The translations under genes were made by a program, and so were the position numbers. A stretch of 64,000 bases of DNA, from the NCBI GenBank assembly GCA_021405325.1, contig QWII01000072.1, positions 51,408-115,407 of the forward strand. Reading direction: 5' to 3'. The notes below the pieces were generated by a model that worked only from the letters and a program-made list of their open reading frames with translations, was not told the DNA's origin and did not search any database. How positions within the stretch are numbered: the first letter of the stretch is position 1; each line of letters starts with the position of its first letter. This DNA comes from Caldilinea sp. CFX5 (GTDB lineage: Bacteria > Chloroflexota > Anaerolineae > Caldilineales > Caldilineaceae). This document shows positions 27,474 through 37,008 of the stretch, piece after piece.

Positions 27474-30400
27474 CTACTGGCTCACATATGGCAGATAAAG
27501 TTGATTATTACTGCCCTTATCGTTCACCTGCCAGGTGTAAGAGGCGGGGGTTGGGTCAATGTTACCGGCAGCATCTACAGCACGCACTAGAAATGTGTGG
27601 CTACCAATGCCCAAACCGCTATATAGCTGTGGATTATTACACCTAACAAAGGCTGCCCCATCCAATGCACACGCAAAAGTCAGAAGATTGGATGGTGTGA
27701 TATCATCCGTGCCGCTAAAGATAAAGTTTGCCGTTGTGTTGTCGGTTGGATTGTTCGGGTGGCTGTCAATGTGGGTATCAGGCGGAAGATCGAACGGGCT
27801 GACAATCTGGACAGTTGTAGAAGTGCTGGCATTACCGCTTGAATTTGTAGCTGTTAGCGTAGCTGTATAGATACCAGGCGCAACATAAGTGTGAAGTTGA
27901 TGAGCGCCAACTCCTGTACTCCCATCGCCAAAATTCCATTCATAAGTCACATTTGTACCTGCGTTGACCGTAGCCGTGAAAGCAGTCGCATTGCCTAGTG
28001 GGGTGGGACTACTGTTCATAGCATGAGTTTGATCAATGGGAACATCCTGTACTATAATCTGGGTAGTTATTATTTGTTGGCTCACAGCATTTTGCACAGT
28101 TACACTCACCAACTGAACGCTCGGCACTGACCACGAAACATTGAGAGAATCGGAACGGCCACTTACACGTGTCACAAGTGCATGACCGCCTACCTGCCAA
28201 ATGTAGGTAAACGGCGCTGTCGCCGTGAGCGGCTGTACGGAAGCTGTCAAGGTATATGGCAGCCCTATGTATGCCACCGACGGTGCGACCAAGCTAATTT
28301 TGTTGATATTAACTGGGTTGAGTTCAACTCTGTATACAGTCAAGCTAGAGCGGTTTCCGACTCGATCATCGGCAAATGCGTATAACGCTTGATTAGCACC
28401 AGCAAAACGGACTGCCTGAGTGTAAACCTGGAAGTAAGTTCCATCCAGTGAGTAGTAGATTTTGTCCAAACCAGCTTTGTCATCTGAAGCTTGAATTTCT
28501 ATGTAAAGGTCGACACCATTAACTGATTCTGTAACTCGGATAGCTGGTGGACTTATGTCTTCAGCGAGAACTCCACTCACAACATGTGTTGGCACAATCA
28601 ATGAATCCAATTTCTCATCCCCATCACTGTCGAATTCAAGAGATTCAACGTTTGAGTCCGTAAATCGGAGTTGAACAATCGTGTTCACGGGAAGGGTAAC
28701 GTCGCGATAGCGAATGGCGTTAGTTGTGTTCTCATGGGTGCCTTTGCGAATCTCAATTAAAACTGGCCTGTCCATACTTTTTACAGTAAGCGTGTATGGA
28801 TTATTTACTGGCAAAATGGCCAAGAAGGAGTGTTCATTCATAGGGAAATAACTAACGCCAGCAACTTCATTAGCCATATAGGTATCACTTAATATCCCTG
28901 TGACGTTATCAGCGAAATCACTGATCAAACCTTGTTGTGTTCCAACCACTGTCACATAATATGCGTCAGTGGTTACCTCGTTTTGTATCAATGACTTCGC
29001 AGCAGGCTTTACGCCATAATCCGATTGATGTGTAAAGGGCGTAATTATCTTGAGTGATGAGTTTGCGCCCGTCTGACAGGATCCTGTACTCAAAATAGAT
29101 AGCACACAGTCCTGGACATCGCTATATTTAGTCATCCCTATATGGTCAGCCTGCTCATGACTCTTTGCATCAAATGAAGCATCAACCGGAGAGATAACTT
29201 TATACAAATATATATTCTCTCCAGGTGGGTATCTAGTTGCAGAGGTTCGCATGGCGCTCTCTATGGGCACTGTACCATCTCCAATAGTAGGTAGCGGTTT
29301 AACGATTTGCTCAGTACTACAGGCACTTAGCTGCGAACCCGGTCCTGTACTTGGATCGGACTTAGCGCATGTGGGTATAATAGCAAACTCTACGCCTCCC
29401 ATTGCCATAGCAATGCCTTGGCGTCCAACAAAGTGATGATACTCGACATCCCCTGTGGTCGTAGCATCCCAAATATCTTGTCCTGGTTGATCAGCATGAA
29501 ATCGACGACTATTTGTTCCTGGACAATATACAATCGGTTCTGAAGAGTTATCAGGACAATTCTCTAACTTGTGCGGCGCATAATTTTGGTTAACCCAACT
29601 CACCATTTCGTCGTAGGAGTAAGTTTTGACTGCTGTGTTCGCACCATATTCGCTCTGATATTCTCTCCATACAGTAAGAACAGGGTTTATGGGGGAGCGA
29701 GTTTGAAAATATGGTTCTGAGGGTAAAAGCTCATGCGCACCAGGAAAGTATTGTAATAATTTTTTTTGATTATCTCTTGATAAAATAAACCATCTTCGAC
29801 TTGGGGATCCAAAATCAATAAATGTAGGCTTAAAAAGCTCATCAAAAAAACTGCCTTGATCTAATACATGGAGCAATTTCGGCGCACCCCACCATGGTGT
29901 GCCGATTGTGATTACTCGCTTTACATGATGTTGTTCTGGATTATCGAGTATATAGCGGCGGGTAACAAGTCCACCCATACTATGGGCAACGATATTGACC
30001 TGTCCAATCCGTTGCATGCCATTTATATTATAGATTTGACGAATACAATCTACGTACTCTTTAAGTGCCTGGGCAGATTCTACATTGCTCTTGCGCCAAT
30101 CATAGGCAAATATAAACAGCGAAGGAACCGAACTTTGTTGAGTTGTATCACAATGGTCAGAGGTTCGGTCAGCAGGTAGATTGACAGTATATTCAGTAAA
30201 TCCTGCCCTCCTAAAAGCTTGAATTAGCGGAGCATAAAAATCCATGGTAGCGACCTGACGAATCGAATCTGTTGCTGTTACAATGTAGTTGGGACACACA
30301 TCATCACCTAGGCATGGAGCTAGGCTTAGAGCTTGTACAACCTCTTCTTGGTCGAGTAGTGCATATTGACTCAAGAGGATTCTAGGCCAAACTTGTACTG

Positions 30401-31904
30401 GTGGATCAAGCTTAATTTTACCAAATTCAAAATGTTCGTGTATTCCTTGTGATACTTCAAATAGCTCGCTGCCTGCTACACCCGGTACAAAAATGACCGG
30501 CTCAGGAACCGCTATTATCGCTGCAAGAATGGGCGAGATACTGTCTGACAAAGTAAGTGATATATTGTTGAGCGAGCGAAAATCAGGTGAAAAGGCTTCT
30601 GTCCCAGAGTCATCCTTTAGGGCAAACATAAATCCATCTTTCTGTGCTGACATTTGATAGTCGCCCAGTAATAAGCCGTCGAAGCGAAAAGTGCCATTTA
30701 ATAAGGTCGTTGTGGTTTGGGCGTTGCTTAAAGAAATAGTTACTTCCGCAAGCGGCACACCCTTACGCGTAACAACTTGCCCCTCAATAACTCCTGTACC
30801 ACCAGGATCCGATAGGCTTGTTAACCACGGTACATAGGTGACATGATCACTGACTCGATCACCCTGCCCAGATGGGTTATTTATATGTTGTGGCCCTGAT
30901 GCATGACCCCACCATGTATTGCGGGCATCGAGATCTGTTGACAAGAAGTCTGCTATGATCCCAAAATCCTGATTCCCTAAGATCGAATTGTGATCAAGCT
31001 GGGCAATGGATTCGGCAACGACGCCCACGCGGTTATTGGAAATCAAGTTGCGGGTAAGCGTGCCGGTGGTTTCTTTCAGTTGAATACCATACTCGTTGTT
31101 AATGATCGTACTGCTTGTACTGCTTATAATCGCTTTCTCTAGCAACAGCCCACTTCCATTGGCGCGCAGCACCGAATTGGTCATGGTAATTCGTTGATCG
31201 CTATAGGAATCTTCTGCCCCCTTCCACATGCCGGTCATGATTGCCGCCTGGCTCATGCTTATGATTTGACTGTTGGAGATCATTACGTTAGGCCCACCCA
31301 ACCCTACAGCATGGATGCCCACGCTGGCCGCCTGTAACGTCACATAGTCTAGGGTCAAAGTTGTACCTCCAGCCGCATACAGGGTAGGATAATAAGGGTT
31401 GGCATTCCTTTTGTAAGAATGAGTTCCTTCATCCCATCCTGGCGCATTGTCTGCAATCTCCTCTCCCGCATAGCGAATGATAGCGTACCTGAAATTTCCC
31501 ACACCGTTGATACAAATGCATTGCCAATCACCAGGTTGGGGAACTGTAGCGTTGCCGTCACCATTCACATCGCCGAGGGGCGTATCGTCATCTTTGATTG
31601 AGGTAAAATAGACAGGATGCTCGACAGTGCCACTGATAGTTAAAGTGCCATACACATTTAATCGTGAACCAGGTTGTACCTGAACAACAACATCAGGCTC
31701 AATTGTCAGCGAACCCCAGAGATTGATATCGCCAGACAGAATATATGGGTTGCCAGCGGGAATCCACACGGTTTCCCCATACATATTCCCACCTTTTATC
31801 TCGGTTGCGGCTGGCTTAGCTTGGGCTGATCCTAAAAACAAAAGCGTGAGAGCAAATACAACTGGCAGCGTAATGAAGTGAAGCAATCGAGGGCGCAAAA
31901 ACAT
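27474..31904 (-). CDS. Giant secreted beta-helix / lipase / PKD protein
   Basis: 1476 residues. Signal peptide ending near LGSAQA (about 29). Residues 30-370 form a right-handed beta-helix (TLTISGTVEHPVYFTSIKDD, GIHAVGLGGPNVMISNSQII). A carboxypeptidase-regulatory-like beta domain follows (VIEGQVVTRKGVPLAEVTIS). At about 470-780 lies an LCAT/lipase-type alpha/beta hydrolase: PVIFVPGVAGSELFEV, FAYDWRKS, and nucleophile elbow AHSMGG (Ser about 642). A PKD domain (YEWNFGDGSTGVG) is near 1330-1400. The end NQLYLPYVSQ resembles the short LP-x-V C-terminal tail seen on Chloroflexota secreted proteins. The central part is AT-richer than flanking genes, suggesting transfer. Confidence 0.82.
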   Translation of the reverse strand: MFLRPRLLHFITLPVVFALTLLFLGSAQAKPAATEIKGGNMYGETVWIPAGNPYILSGDINLWGSLTIEPDVVVQVQPGSRLNVYGTLTISGTVEHPVYFTSIKDDDTPLGDVNGDGNATVPQPGDWQCICINGVGNFRYAIIRYAGEEIADNAPGWDEGTHSYKRNANPYYPTLYAAGGTTLTLDYVTLQAASVGIHAVGLGGPNVMISNSQIISMSQAAIMTGMWKGAEDSYSDQRITMTNSVLRANGSGLLLEKAIISSTSSTIINNEYGIQLKETTGTLTRNLISNNRVGVVAESIAQLDHNSILGNQDFGIIADFLSTDLDARNTWWGHASGPQHINNPSGQGDRVSDHVTYVPWLTSLSDPGGTGVIEGQVVTRKGVPLAEVTISLSNAQTTTTLLNGTFRFDGLLLGDYQMSAQKDGFMFALKDDSGTEAFSPDFRSLNNISLTLSDSISPILAAIIAVPEPVIFVPGVAGSELFEVSQGIHEHFEFGKIKLDPPVQVWPRILLSQYALLDQEEVVQALSLAPCLGDDVCPNYIVTATDSIRQVATMDFYAPLIQAFRRAGFTEYTVNLPADRTSDHCDTTQQSSVPSLFIFAYDWRKSNVESAQALKEYVDCIRQIYNINGMQRIGQVNIVAHSMGGLVTRRYILDNPEQHHVKRVITIGTPWWGAPKLLHVLDQGSFFDELFKPTFIDFGSPSRRWFILSRDNQKKLLQYFPGAHELLPSEPYFQTRSPINPVLTVWREYQSEYGANTAVKTYSYDEMVSWVNQNYAPHKLENCPDNSSEPIVYCPGTNSRRFHADQPGQDIWDATTTGDVEYHHFVGRQGIAMAMGGVEFAIIPTCAKSDPSTGPGSQLSACSTEQIVKPLPTIGDGTVPIESAMRTSATRYPPGENIYLYKVISPVDASFDAKSHEQADHIGMTKYSDVQDCVLSILSTGSCQTGANSSLKIITPFTHQSDYGVKPAAKSLIQNEVTTDAYYVTVVGTQQGLISDFADNVTGILSDTYMANEVAGVSYFPMNEHSFLAILPVNNPYTLTVKSMDRPVLIEIRKGTHENTTNAIRYRDVTLPVNTIVQLRFTDSNVESLEFDSDGDEKLDSLIVPTHVVSGVLAEDISPPAIRVTESVNGVDLYIEIQASDDKAGLDKIYYSLDGTYFQVYTQAVRFAGANQALYAFADDRVGNRSSLTVYRVELNPVNINKISLVAPSVAYIGLPYTLTASVQPLTATAPFTYIWQVGGHALVTRVSGRSDSLNVSWSVPSVQLVSVTVQNAVSQQIITTQIIVQDVPIDQTHAMNSSPTPLGNATAFTATVNAGTNVTYEWNFGDGSTGVGAHQLHTYVAPGIYTATLTATNSSGNASTSTTVQIVSPFDLPPDTHIDSHPNNPTDNTTANFIFSGTDDITPSNLLTFACALDGAAFVRCNNPQLYSGLGIGSHTFLVRAVDAAGNIDPTPASYTWQVNDKGSNNQLYLPYVSQ

Positions 31905-32202
31905 AATAATCCCTCCCTATTCCAGGACAAAGTATAGTACAATTTTGCGGAATACAAATTAGATATATCTTTCGCAAAACAGATGCAGCTAAACAACAGG
32001 TTTATGCAATTGTGCGGGATCTTTTTGTGGGCAGCAGTGGAAAAATATGCAGCAATGGAGCTACCTTAACGTTTAGCAGTCACCTTACAATTTAGTATAG
32101 CAGATATTAAAGTTGTTGTCAAGAGATTTCACAAAGTATAAAGTTGGAGTCACTATTTTTCCTTAACTCTTCCTTTCATATTACCCACGCATCCGAACGA
32201 AC

Positions 32203-32275
32203 TAAGCGATATGCGATGGTAAAACGAGCAAAGTCTGGAACTCACCTAGGACAATGAGCCACCGCATATCGCTTA
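32203..32275. repeat. Inverted repeat TAAGCGATATGCGATGG
   Basis: The 17-nt arms 32203-32219 and 32259-32275 pair with one mismatch across a 39-nt loop. The sequence does not match the other palindrome families in the window. Confidence 0.75.
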
Positions 32276-32472
32276 TTGGCCGTAACTGAGAAGGCTATGG
32301 AAAATAAGCAGGCAAGTGAATCAGTAGAAAGCATATAACGAAGATAGCCAAGGTATAGGAGAGGTGTAAAGAAAAAGCAAGCACTAAAAGAGGGCGACAA
32401 GGTGAAGCACACAATAACAAGCAGATCGTCAAGATGGCGGGTTAAACCAAAAGCAATGATAAACAGGGTGCA

Positions 32473-32512
32473 GGGAAGAACACCAACGCCACAAAAGATC
32501 AGTGTTCTTCCC
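32473..32512. terminator. 11-bp perfect hairpin
   Basis: GGGAAGAACAC (32473-32483) and GTGTTCTTCCC (32502-32512). It lies about 55 bp beyond the aminotransferase stop on the minus strand, a position fitting a terminator, but without a T-run. Confidence 0.5.
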
Positions 32513-32566
32513 TATCTATGTACCTAAAGTCAAGTGGCCCTACGGGACAAGGTAGCCTAAACTGCT

Positions 32567-33829
32567 CTACCCATGCCGCTGCATGAACCGATACATTCGT
32601 TCCAGCGCCTTTTCAATGTTTTCCAAACTGGCGGCGTAGGCGCAGCGGACGTGACCTTCGCCACCATAGCCAAACGCGCTGCCGGGAATGACGGCAACCC
32701 GTTCTTCGCGCAGCAACAGTTCGCAAAACTCGTGTTCATTCATGCCGGTCTTGCGGACGCTGGGGAAGGCGTAGAAGGCCCCCTTCGGCTCGACACAATC
32801 CAGCCCCAACTCATTTAAGCCTTTGACAATCAGGCGACGGCGTTGGTCATAGCTGGCGACCATCTGCTCGACATAGCCTTCGGCGCGCGGATCGGTGAGC
32901 GCAACCAGGGCCGCCTCTTGCCCCATCGTCGGCGCCGACATGATCAGGTATTGGTGGATCTTGCGCATGGCGCCCAGCAGATCGGCCGGCCCCAGGGCAT
33001 AGCCCACGCGCCAGCCGGTCATGGCGTAGTCTTTGCTCATGCCGCCCAGGTGGACGGTGCGATCAACCATACCCGGCAGCGCGGCAAACATCACATGCTG
33101 GTGGTCGCCATAGACCAGCCGGTCGTAGATCTCGTCGGAGATGACAATCAGATCATGTTTTTCGGCAATGTGGGCAATTTTGAGCATCCCTTCCCGGTTC
33201 ATGACGGCGCCGGTCGGGTTGCTGGGGAAGCCGATGAGGAGCGCTTTGGTGCGGGGCGTGATCAAGGCTTCAATGGCGTCGGGGTCCACTTGAAAGTTGT
33301 TGTCGGCATAGGTGGGCAGATCGACCACTTCGCCGCCGGCCAGAATGACGCTGGCGGTGTAGCTGACAAAACAGGGTTGCGGCACAATCACTTCATCACC
33401 GGGGTCGAGGATCGCCTGCATGATCAGATACATCGCTTCGCTGACGCCGACGGTGATCAGCACCTCGGTCTCCGGGTTGTAGGCGGCGCCGCCATAGCGC
33501 TCGGCTAATTTCTGCACAACCGCCTGACGCAGTTCGAGCATCCCCGAATTGGAGGTATAGGCGGTGTTGCCCCGCTCCAGGCTCTCAATGCCGGCGCGCA
33601 AAATCGGTTCGGGCGTGACAAAATCCGGCTCGCCGATGCCCAGGCTGACGACATCATCCATCGTCGCCGCAATATCAAAATATTTGCGAATGCCCGACGG
33701 CGGCACCCGTTGCACCCGTTTGCTCAACCGGCTGTGATGCGCACGCAACAGCCGGTGCTGACCGTTCCCGTTCGGCGTCACCAAGTGTTCTTTCCCACCT
33801 GACGCTGGTGTTTGGATCAAGCTTTGCAT
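32567..33829 (-). CDS. PLP-dependent aminotransferase, class I/II
   Basis: 420 residues from ATG 33829 (GGGAG upstream). The family core begins at RLSKRVQRVPPSGIRKYFDI and SLGIGEPDFVTPEP. NPTGA (about 208-212), ISDEIYDRLVYG, and the Schiff-base Lys in GGMSKDYAMTGWRVGYA are all present, as is the C-terminal Arg region (VAVIPGSAFGYGGEGHVRCA). It belongs to fold-type I, aspartate-aminotransferase subgroup Ib, which transaminates aspartate or aromatic/other amino acids. The first 45 residues precede the usual family start and may include a non-conserved extension. Confidence 0.9.
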   Translation of the reverse strand: MQSLIQTPASGGKEHLVTPNGNGQHRLLRAHHSRLSKRVQRVPPSGIRKYFDIAATMDDVVSLGIGEPDFVTPEPILRAGIESLERGNTAYTSNSGMLELRQAVVQKLAERYGGAAYNPETEVLITVGVSEAMYLIMQAILDPGDEVIVPQPCFVSYTASVILAGGEVVDLPTYADNNFQVDPDAIEALITPRTKALLIGFPSNPTGAVMNREGMLKIAHIAEKHDLIVISDEIYDRLVYGDHQHVMFAALPGMVDRTVHLGGMSKDYAMTGWRVGYALGPADLLGAMRKIHQYLIMSAPTMGQEAALVALTDPRAEGYVEQMVASYDQRRRLIVKGLNELGLDCVEPKGAFYAFPSVRKTGMNEHEFCELLLREERVAVIPGSAFGYGGEGHVRCAYAASLENIEKALERMYRFMQRHG

Positions 33830-34369
33830 AAGACAATATCTCCCTACCCGTGTTGGGGTTTTATTCAGTTTGTGTGTAACGATTTTCGGTTCACAGAGCG
33901 ACACCGAGTTTGCGCAGAGCGACGCAGAGCAAAACTCTCTGTGGATCTCTGTGTCACCTCTGCGAACCGCTGTGAACGATTCTGCTGTAAATTGAGGACA
34001 AGGCTGGCATAGATCATGCCGGGGAGAGCCGATTGCAATCTACAATCCGACAGCGCTTGTAGATTGCCGGCGGCGTGCGACGGCTATGCCCCCAACGCCG
34101 AAGCCGGTAGCGCCGCGGCCAGGGGGAGTGTGTTGCGCTTGCCCTGAGCCGGGGGACCATTGGGCGCGAAGGGTGTGGCGTGTTGCGTGTTGCGTCATGG
34201 TGACAAGTCGAGCGCTAGTTCTACTTTGTTCGACAGCAAAAGGGTTGGGTTCGATGCGCAGTAGGAATGAGCGAAATGTTGTGCTGCGCGCTAGTGTACC
34301 ACACTCGTGGGGGGACGAACCTGCGTCTTTTGGCGTAAAAAGGCGGCTAATGGTAGTACGCATGATGCT
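33830..34369. other. Non-coding gap
   Basis: 540 bp between the aminotransferase start and the gatA end, both minus strand. It contains the CACAGAG palindrome and, probably, the aminotransferase promoter. ORFs crossing it show no family features. Confidence 0.5.
33889..33976. repeat. CACAGAG-type inverted repeat
   Basis: GTTCACAGAGCGACACC on the left and CTCTGTGTCACC ... CGCTGTGAAC on the right fold together. Same family style as 1477-1577 and 8687-8788. Confidence 0.7.
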
Positions 34370-35833
34370 TTATGTAAGTTCCGCCCGTTGCTTATGCCAG
34401 TCAGTACTTTGTTCGTAGGCGTAGGCGGCACGGAGCAATGGCGCTTCACCCAAGTGCGGCCCGACCAGTTGCAAACCAATGGGCAGCCGATTGCTGTCAA
34501 AACCACAAGGCACGCTGATGCCACAGATGCCGGCCACATTCATGCTGATGGTGAAGACATCGGTCAGATACATCGCCAGCGGGTCGGCGGTCTTTTCGCC
34601 AATGCGGAAGGCCGTCGAGGGCGAGACGGGACAGGCAATGAGATCCACGTCGGCAAAGACGCGCTCAAAATCTTGCTTGATCAGGGTGCGCACCTGTTGG
34701 GCTTTCAAATAGTAAGCGTCATAGTACCCGGCGCTGAGGGCGTAGGTGCCGAGCATAATGCGCCGCTTGACCTCCGGGCCAAAGCCTTGACCACGCGTCT
34801 GGCGGAAGTTGTCAAACATGCTATCGGCCTGAGCGCTATGACCAAAACGGACGCCATCATAGCGGCTCAGGTTGGCGCTGGCTTCGGCGGTCGCTACTAG
34901 ATAGTAGACCGGCAGCGCCTTGTCAGTGTTGGGCAGTGAAACCGGCACAATCTGCGCACCCAAGCTTTCTAACTGGGCAATCGCCGTCCGCACCGCCTGC
35001 TCCACTTCGGGTTGGATACCGGCAATAAAATATTCTTTGGGCAGACCGATGCGCAACCCGGCTACTGAGTCACTCAACGTCGCCCTGTAATCAGGGACAG
35101 GTGCATTGAGACAAGTGCTGTCCAGCGGATCAGCGCCGGCCATCACATGTAAGAGCAATGCCGCATCGCGCACATCTTTGGTCATGGGGCCGATTTGGTC
35201 GAGGCTACTGCCATAGGCGACCAGACCGTAGCGGCTAATGCGGCCATAGGATGGTTTCAAGCCGACAATGCCACAAAACGAAGCCGGCAAACGGACGCTG
35301 CCGCCGGTGTCGGTGCCAAGGGCGCCCAAGGCTGCCTGCGCCGCCACCGCCGCCGCCGACCCGCCGCTGCTGCCCCCCGGCACCCGTTCCAGGTGCCACG
35401 GGTTGCGGGTGACAAAATAGCCGCTGTTCTCATTGCTGGACCCCATGGCAAACTCGTCACAGTTGACCTTGCCCAGCATCACTGCGCCCGCCGCCTCCAG
35501 CCGTTTGACGGCAGTGGCGGTGTAAGGTGGTTTGAAGCCTTGCAGAATTTTGCTGCCGCAGGTTGTTTGTACACCGGCAGTCGCCAGCACATCTTTGATC
35601 GCCAACGGCACACCCAATAATGGCGCTTCTTCACCACGGGCGCGCCGTTCATCCGCCGCTTGGGCCTGGCTCAACGCAACTTCCCGTGTCACCGTCAAGT
35701 ACGCTTGCACTTGCGGATCAACGGCGTCAATGCGCGCCAACAGCGCGTTGGTCAGCTCAACAGCAGAAAACTCACCGGCGCGCATCCCGGTCAGCGCTTC
35801 GTGGATGGTCAGTTCGTGCAACAGTTTGGACAT
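34370..35833 (-). CDS. gatA: Asp-tRNA(Asn)/Glu-tRNA(Gln) amidotransferase subunit A
   Basis: 487 residues from ATG 35833; the frame is open upstream but only through a palindrome. Amidase-signature family with catalytic Lys in LAIKDV (about 77), [11 protein letters not shown] and [12 protein letters not shown] holding the cis-Ser and nucleophile Ser. Ends with [20 protein letters not shown] as usual for GatA. It releases ammonia from glutamine to amidate misacylated tRNA together with GatB and GatC. gatC lies directly upstream; gatB is not in the window. Confidence 0.95.
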   Translation of the reverse strand: MSKLLHELTIHEALTGMRAGEFSAVELTNALLARIDAVDPQVQAYLTVTREVALSQAQAADERRARGEEAPLLGVPLAIKDVLATAGVQTTCGSKILQGFKPPYTATAVKRLEAAGAVMLGKVNCDEFAMGSSNENSGYFVTRNPWHLERVPGGSSGGSAAAVAAQAALGALGTDTGGSVRLPASFCGIVGLKPSYGRISRYGLVAYGSSLDQIGPMTKDVRDAALLLHVMAGADPLDSTCLNAPVPDYRATLSDSVAGLRIGLPKEYFIAGIQPEVEQAVRTAIAQLESLGAQIVPVSLPNTDKALPVYYLVATAEASANLSRYDGVRFGHSAQADSMFDNFRQTRGQGFGPEVKRRIMLGTYALSAGYYDAYYLKAQQVRTLIKQDFERVFADVDLIACPVSPSTAFRIGEKTADPLAMYLTDVFTISMNVAGICGISVPCGFDSNRLPIGLQLVGPHLGEAPLLRAAYAYEQSTDWHKQRAELT

Positions 35834-35857
35834 GGTCAAAAGCTTTCGTAGTTGGTG

Positions 35858-35926
35858 CGTGATTTGTGCTGCGTGATTCGTTCCCTTCGACAGGCTCAGG
35901 GAACGAATCACGCAGCACAAATCACG
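35858..35926. repeat. Perfect 29-bp inverted repeat between gatC and gatA
   Basis: Arms 35858-35886 and 35898-35926 are exact reverse complements. The loop region TTCGACAGGCTCA resembles TTCGACAAGCTCAA in the loop of the 15.2-kb octamer repeat. The octamer-like unit GTGATTYG is visible. It fills the whole gatC-gatA gap. Confidence 0.9.
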
Positions 35927-36217
35927 TTACTCTTCAAAAACGGCGCGCACCCGGAAGAAGCCATCGGCACTGTCGGGGGCGTTGGCGAGCGCTTCGGCGT
36001 TGGTCAGCGAGGGTCGGGCCTCGTCGGCGCGCATGATGTTGGTTAAGGGCAAAATGTGCGGCGTCGGCGGTACGGTGCTGGTGTCCACCTGTTGCAACAG
36101 GGCGGCATAGTCCAGAATGGCCGAGAGTTGCTGCGTATACTGGACAATCTCTTCTTCGGTCAGCGCCAGCTTGGCTAACTCCGCCACATGGCGTACCTCG
36201 TCGGTGGTCAACTGCAT
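35927..36217 (-). CDS. gatC: Asp-tRNA(Asn)/Glu-tRNA(Gln) amidotransferase subunit C
   Basis: 96 residues from ATG 36217 with GGGAG 7 nt upstream. Canonical GatC: DEVRHVAELAKLALTEEEIV at the start, YTQQLSAILDYAALLQQVDT, then the tail with MRADEA and ADGFFRVRAVFEE. It is the small clamp that stabilises GatA-GatB. Transcribed before gatA with one palindrome between them. Upstream in-frame codons run through a different palindrome and are excluded. Confidence 0.95.
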   Translation of the reverse strand: MQLTTDEVRHVAELAKLALTEEEIVQYTQQLSAILDYAALLQQVDTSTVPPTPHILPLTNIMRADEARPSLTNAEALANAPDSADGFFRVRAVFEE

Positions 36218-36245
36218 GGGTGGCTCCCTTTGTATATTATCAGTA

Positions 36246-36310
36246 CCCCGCTCGTCGCCGGTCCGTGACCGGTACACCAAACGCCGGTCACGGACCGGCG
36301 ACGAGCGGGG
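36246..36310. repeat. Perfect 27-bp inverted repeat (CCGGTCCGTGACCGG family)
   Basis: 36246-36272 and 36284-36310 are exact reverse complements. It shares the GCCGGTCCGTGACCGG core with 24501-24566. It lies in the gatC 5' region. Confidence 0.9.
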
Positions 36311-36326
36311 AGCTTTGTGCATAAAA

Positions 36327-36356
36327 AAGCGTCGTGGTCTTCTCCCCACGACGCTT
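36327..36356 (-). terminator. Hairpin with T-tract upstream of gatC
   Basis: AAGCGTCGTGG (36327-36337) pairs with CCACGACGCTT (36346-36356); on the minus strand the stem runs into TTTTTT. It lies upstream of gatC on the same strand, so it either ends a separate short transcript or attenuates gatCA. Confidence 0.75.
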
Positions 36357-36380
36357 GACGGCTGCTTTGGCCCAATCAAA

Positions 36381-36407
36381 AACGCCGTGGCGTGCGCCCA
36401 CGGCGTT
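36381..36407 (-). terminator. Second hairpin with T-tract upstream of gatC
   Basis: AACGCCGTGG (36381-36390) pairs with CCACGGCGTT (36398-36407), followed on the minus strand by TTTTTGATTGG. It starts 15 nt after the stop of the small leader ORF at 36422-36511. Confidence 0.65.
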
Positions 36408-36421
36408 GGTCAACCAACCAC

Positions 36422-36511
36422 TTACCGGGACGCGCGTCTAGCTGCCGCTGCTGCACATGCTGCTGCGTAGAAGGCGCTATTCCCGTAGAAACAACAGGGT
36501 AAGTGGTACAT
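36422..36511 (-). CDS. Possible 29-residue leader peptide upstream of gatCA
   Basis: Short ATG-to-TAA frame reading MYHLPCCFYGN, then an Ala-rich run (YAAACAAAAARRASR). It ends just before two tandem T-tract hairpins, the layout of a transcription attenuator. There is no clear ribosome site; TATACC lies 9 nt before the ATG and would give a leaderless start. The residue bias (Ala) does not match the Gln/Asn pathway downstream, so the idea is tentative. It could equally be a non-coding RNA ending at these terminators. Confidence 0.3.
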   Translation of the reverse strand: MYHLPCCFYGNSAFYAAACAAAAARRASR

Positions 36512-36694
36512 GGTTGGTAAATCGGTATACTGAGCAAATCGAACGATTGATTACAACAAAGTTGATACAAAAAGTATAACGGGCGATGGCGCAGATGTCA
36601 AACTCAATGTGTCATTGATAAAAGAAGTTAGGCAACTTGCGATTGGGTGTAAAAGCAGCGATCAATGGCGGTGCGTTTTGCCCGTGTTTGTCAC

Positions 36695-36997
36695 CTACGC
36701 CAGTTGTGGAACGAGAGATGCCTTTTCTTTCCCCTGTGTGATAGGTCCTAGATTACTTATGGCAAGATGATAAAGAACATCTGGGCAAAAGTCAACATCG
36801 TTCGGCCAAACCAACGTCCCCGCCACCGGATCGACCGCAACTTGCTTAAAAAAGGCAATATCCTCTAAGGGTTGAAAGACACCGCCGCGGCCAACAACCT
36901 TTTGGCGAAAATCAATGATCCCTTCTTTCTCATCGGTGAAACGAAGCTTTAAACGATACCCATCTACATATGATACACTTTTTACTCTTGGTAACAT
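36695..36997 (-). CDS. DUF2442 domain protein
   Basis: 100 residues. DUF2442 pattern: VKSVSYVDGYRLKLRFTDEK, EGIIDF, then FFKQVAVDPVAGTLVWPND and VDFCPDVLYHLA. Members are usually encoded beside a DUF4160 gene, as here (11 bp apart), and such pairs are often suspected to be toxin-antitoxin-like. It would be the second partner of that pair. Lies in an AT-richer island of small genes (36.6-37.7 kb). Confidence 0.85.
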   Translation of the reverse strand: MLPRVKSVSYVDGYRLKLRFTDEKEGIIDFRQKVVGRGGVFQPLEDIAFFKQVAVDPVAGTLVWPNDVDFCPDVLYHLAISNLGPITQGKEKASLVPQLA

Positions 36998-37008
36998 CGT
37001 TCCAACTC

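Larger units (their letters stand above)
31905..32566. other. Long AT-rich non-coding gap
   Basis: 662 bp with no credible gene. It holds the promoter region of the giant lipase gene (minus strand, first ~200 bp), an inverted repeat at 32203-32275 and a hairpin at 32473-32512. The purine-rich stretch between them has no recognised function. Confidence 0.5.

Noticed and set aside
34086..34418. 110-residue ORF in the gap before gatA
   Set aside because: Overlaps the gatA 3' end on the opposite strand, lacks a ribosome site and shows no recognisable fold.
34307..34900. 197-residue ORF antisense to gatA
   Set aside because: Lies almost wholly opposite the well-conserved gatA gene and shows no family features.
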